Shown here piece after piece: positions 6,298 through 7,840 of a DNA stretch of 7,840 bases. The stretch spans positions 1 through 7,840 of the forward strand of contig DHGK01000314.1 in NCBI GenBank assembly GCA_002402755.1, in the 5' to 3' direction. A program made the translations under genes and the position numbers. How positions within the stretch are numbered: position 1 is the first letter of the stretch; each line of letters starts with the position of its first letter. The notes under the pieces are model-generated. The model saw only the letters and a program-made list of their open reading frames with translations. It was not told where the DNA came from and did no database searches. Origin of the DNA: Planctomycetes bacterium UBA4800 (GTDB lineage Bacteria; Planctomycetota; UBA8108; UBA8890; UBA8898).

Positions 6298-7840
6298 GCG
6301 CCCCGCCCTCCCGCCGCCGCGCCCGCCTGGCCGCCGCGCTCGGCGCGGCGCTGCTGCTCAACGGCTTCTTCATCGAGCGCGCCGGCGCCTCGCACGCCGC
6401 GGGCGAGCTCGCGAGCCTCATGGGCGCCGTCCTGTGCGCGGGACTCCTTTGCGTCAGGGCGGTGCGCAACCTGCGCGGGCCCGAGCGCAGGCTCGATGAG
6501 CTCGTCGCGCTCGCCGCGGTGGCGTGCTTCGCGCTCGGCGACTACCTGACGGCCGGCGTCGTCGCGCTGCTCATGCTGGGCGCGCTCGTGCTCGAGGAGC
6601 ACACCGCCTCGGGGGCCTTGACGGCCGTCGAGTCCCTGCGCGCGCTGGCGCCGAAGACGGCCCGCCGGCTGCGCGACGACGGCGCGTGGGATGCGGTCCC
6701 CGTGCAGGAGCTGGCGGTCGGGGAGCGCGTGAAGATCCTGCCCGGCGATGCGGTGCCCGCCGACGGCACCATCGAGCGCGGCGCATCGGCGATGCACGAG
6801 GCCTCGATCACGGGCGAGTCCATGCCCGCCGACAAGACGCCGGGCGATCCGGTCTACGCCGGCACGCTGAACCTGACCGGCGCCCTCGATGTGCGCATCG
6901 ACAAGGTGGGCGAGGACACGACGCTTGCCAGAGTGCGGGGCCTCATCGTCGAGGCGCGGAAGACGCGGCCCCGCATCGCGGGGACGCTGGAGCGCGTGGT
7001 GGGCTGGTATCCGCCCGTCGTCATCATGCTCGCCGCGCTGGTGCTCCTGCTGAGCGAGGACTGGGGCCGCGCGATCAGCACCATCGTCGCCGCTTGTCCG
7101 GTGGCGCTGGTCATCGCGGTGCCGAGCGCCGCCGTGGCGGCCCTGGCCTGCGCGTCGCGGCACGGCATCCTCGTCAAGAAGCCGCAGAGCCTCGAGACCG
7201 CGGCCGGCGTTTCGGCGCTCGTCATCGACAAGACGGGCACGCTGACCTGCGGCGAGCTGCGCGTCGTGCGCGCCCTCGCGCAGGCGCCGTGGGCGGAGGA
7301 TACGGTGGTCGCGCACGGCGCGGCCGTGGCGCGGATGTCGCAGCACCCCGTGGCGCGGGCGTTGTGCGCGTACGCGCGCGAGCGCGGCATCGCGCTCCCC
7401 GAGGCGCGCGATGTGCGCGAGGAGCCCGGACGGGGGCTCGTGGGCGCGGTCGGCGGCCGCGAGGTGCGCCTCGGCCGGCCGGAGTTCCTCGCCCAGGCGG
7501 GCATTGCCGCGGGCGGGACGGCGCCGTTCGAGGAGGAGCTGCGCGGATTCTCGACGCTCGCCGTCGCCGTGGGCGGGAGCTTCGCGGGAGCGTTCGCCCT
7601 GGAGGACCGCGCGCGTCCCGAGGCGCGGGCCGCGATCGAGGCGCTCCGGGCCGCGGGCGTCGGCCGCATCGTCATGCTGACCGGGGACCGGCGCGATGTG
7701 TCCGAGCGCACCGCCGCCGACGTGGGCATCGACGAGGTCATCGCCGAGTGCCTTCCCGACGAGAAGCTCGCCTTCGTGCGGCGCCTGCGGGAGGAGGGGC
7801 ACCGCGTCCTCGTGGCGGGCGACGGCGTCAACGACGCGCC
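6294..7840 (+). CDS. P1B-type (heavy-metal family) P-type ATPase, 3'-truncated by window edge
   Basis: The first 515 residues of a transport ATPase are visible. The ATG overlaps the previous stop (ATGA), with AGGAG (6281-6285) eight bases upstream. Four N-terminal membrane segments (about 11-31, 35-57, 69-88, 89-104) precede the actuator domain with Thr-Gly-Glu-Ser (173-176). The next two segments (237-254, 258-288) carry Cys268-Pro-Val. Then come the phosphorylation motif Asp312-Lys-Thr-Gly-Thr-Leu-Thr, the Ser-Gln-His351-Pro nucleotide-binding motif typical of P1B pumps, Thr-Gly-Asp (463-465) and Gly-Asp-Gly-x-Asn-Asp (509-514). The layout matches the zinc/cadmium/lead and copper exporter family, but there is no N-terminal metal-binding domain. 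The membrane motif is CPV rather than the usual CPC, so the transported ion cannot be assigned. It probably moves a metal cation across the cytoplasmic membrane at the cost of ATP. The last two membrane segments lie beyond the edge. Being last of four coupled genes, it is likely the client of the SPFH proteins. Confidence 0.92.
   Translation, partial: MSAPPSRRRARLAAALGAALLLNGFFIERAGASHAAGELASLMGAVLCAGLLCVRAVRNLRGPERRLDELVALAAVACFALGDYLTAGVVALLMLGALVLEEHTASGALTAVESLRALAPKTARRLRDDGAWDAVPVQELAVGERVKILPGDAVPADGTIERGASAMHEASITGESMPADKTPGDPVYAGTLNLTGALDVRIDKVGEDTTLARVRGLIVEARKTRPRIAGTLERVVGWYPPVVIMLAALVLLLSEDWGRAISTIVAACPVALVIAVPSAAVAALACASRHGILVKKPQSLETAAGVSALVIDKTGTLTCGELRVVRALAQAPWAEDTVVAHGAAVARMSQHPVARALCAYARERGIALPEARDVREEPGRGLVGAVGGREVRLGRPEFLAQAGIAAGGTAPFEEELRGFSTLAVAVGGSFAGAFALEDRARPEARAAIEALRAAGVGRIVMLTGDRRDVSERTAADVGIDEVIAECLPDEKLAFVRRLREEGHRVLVAGDGVNDA

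Noticed and set aside
5682..7802. Long open frame on the - strand (706 codons) opposite the third SPFH gene and the ATPase
   Set aside because: Same GC-driven antisense artefact; the + strand holds intact P-type ATPase motifs.

Overview
The window is very GC-rich bacterial DNA. All supported genes read on the + strand, and codon third positions are overwhelmingly G or C. A signal-peptide lipoprotein and an HflK/HflC-type membrane system point to a diderm (Gram-negative-type) bacterium. The sequence alone does not place it further; a PVC-group or similar uncultured lineage is possible, but that is a guess.

Left part (1-2018): the 3' part of an uncharacterised, probably exported protein with a beta-sandwich-like C-terminal region (2-1012). 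It is followed by a 101-bp gap with a weak promoter candidate. Next is a 29-residue, extremely basic micro-protein with a textbook Shine-Dalgarno sequence (1114-1203), then, five bases later, an uncharacterised lipoprotein read from a TTG codon (1209-2018).

Middle (2013-2423): a gene-free stretch of about 405 bp. Its first part is bounded by imperfect 28-bp inverted repeats (25/28 identical) built from a TAGGCTR heptamer. They enclose a 113-bp core, and the left arm supplies the stop codon of the lipoprotein gene. The second part is the leader of the downstream operon and carries a perfect 7+5+7 palindrome (2305-2323) overlapping a TATACC box.

Right part (2424-7840, open at the right edge): a tightly coupled operon in which every junction is a 4-base start/stop overlap. 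It encodes three different SPFH/band-7 (HflK/HflC-superfamily) membrane proteins followed by a P1B-type (heavy-metal family) P-type ATPase. The first SPFH protein has a large multi-pass membrane domain fused in front, the second is a compact HflC-like protein, and the third is a HflK-like protein with a long coiled coil. The ATPase has the P-type catalytic motifs and the P1B His-Pro motif. It lacks an N-terminal metal-binding domain and has CPV where most family members have CPC. No FtsH protease gene, the usual partner of HflK/HflC, is in the window. The likely picture is a hetero-oligomeric SPFH scaffold dedicated to a metal or cation pump; this is inferred from operon structure and is the most interesting hypothesis here. 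No tRNA, rRNA, CRISPR array or transposase gene was seen.
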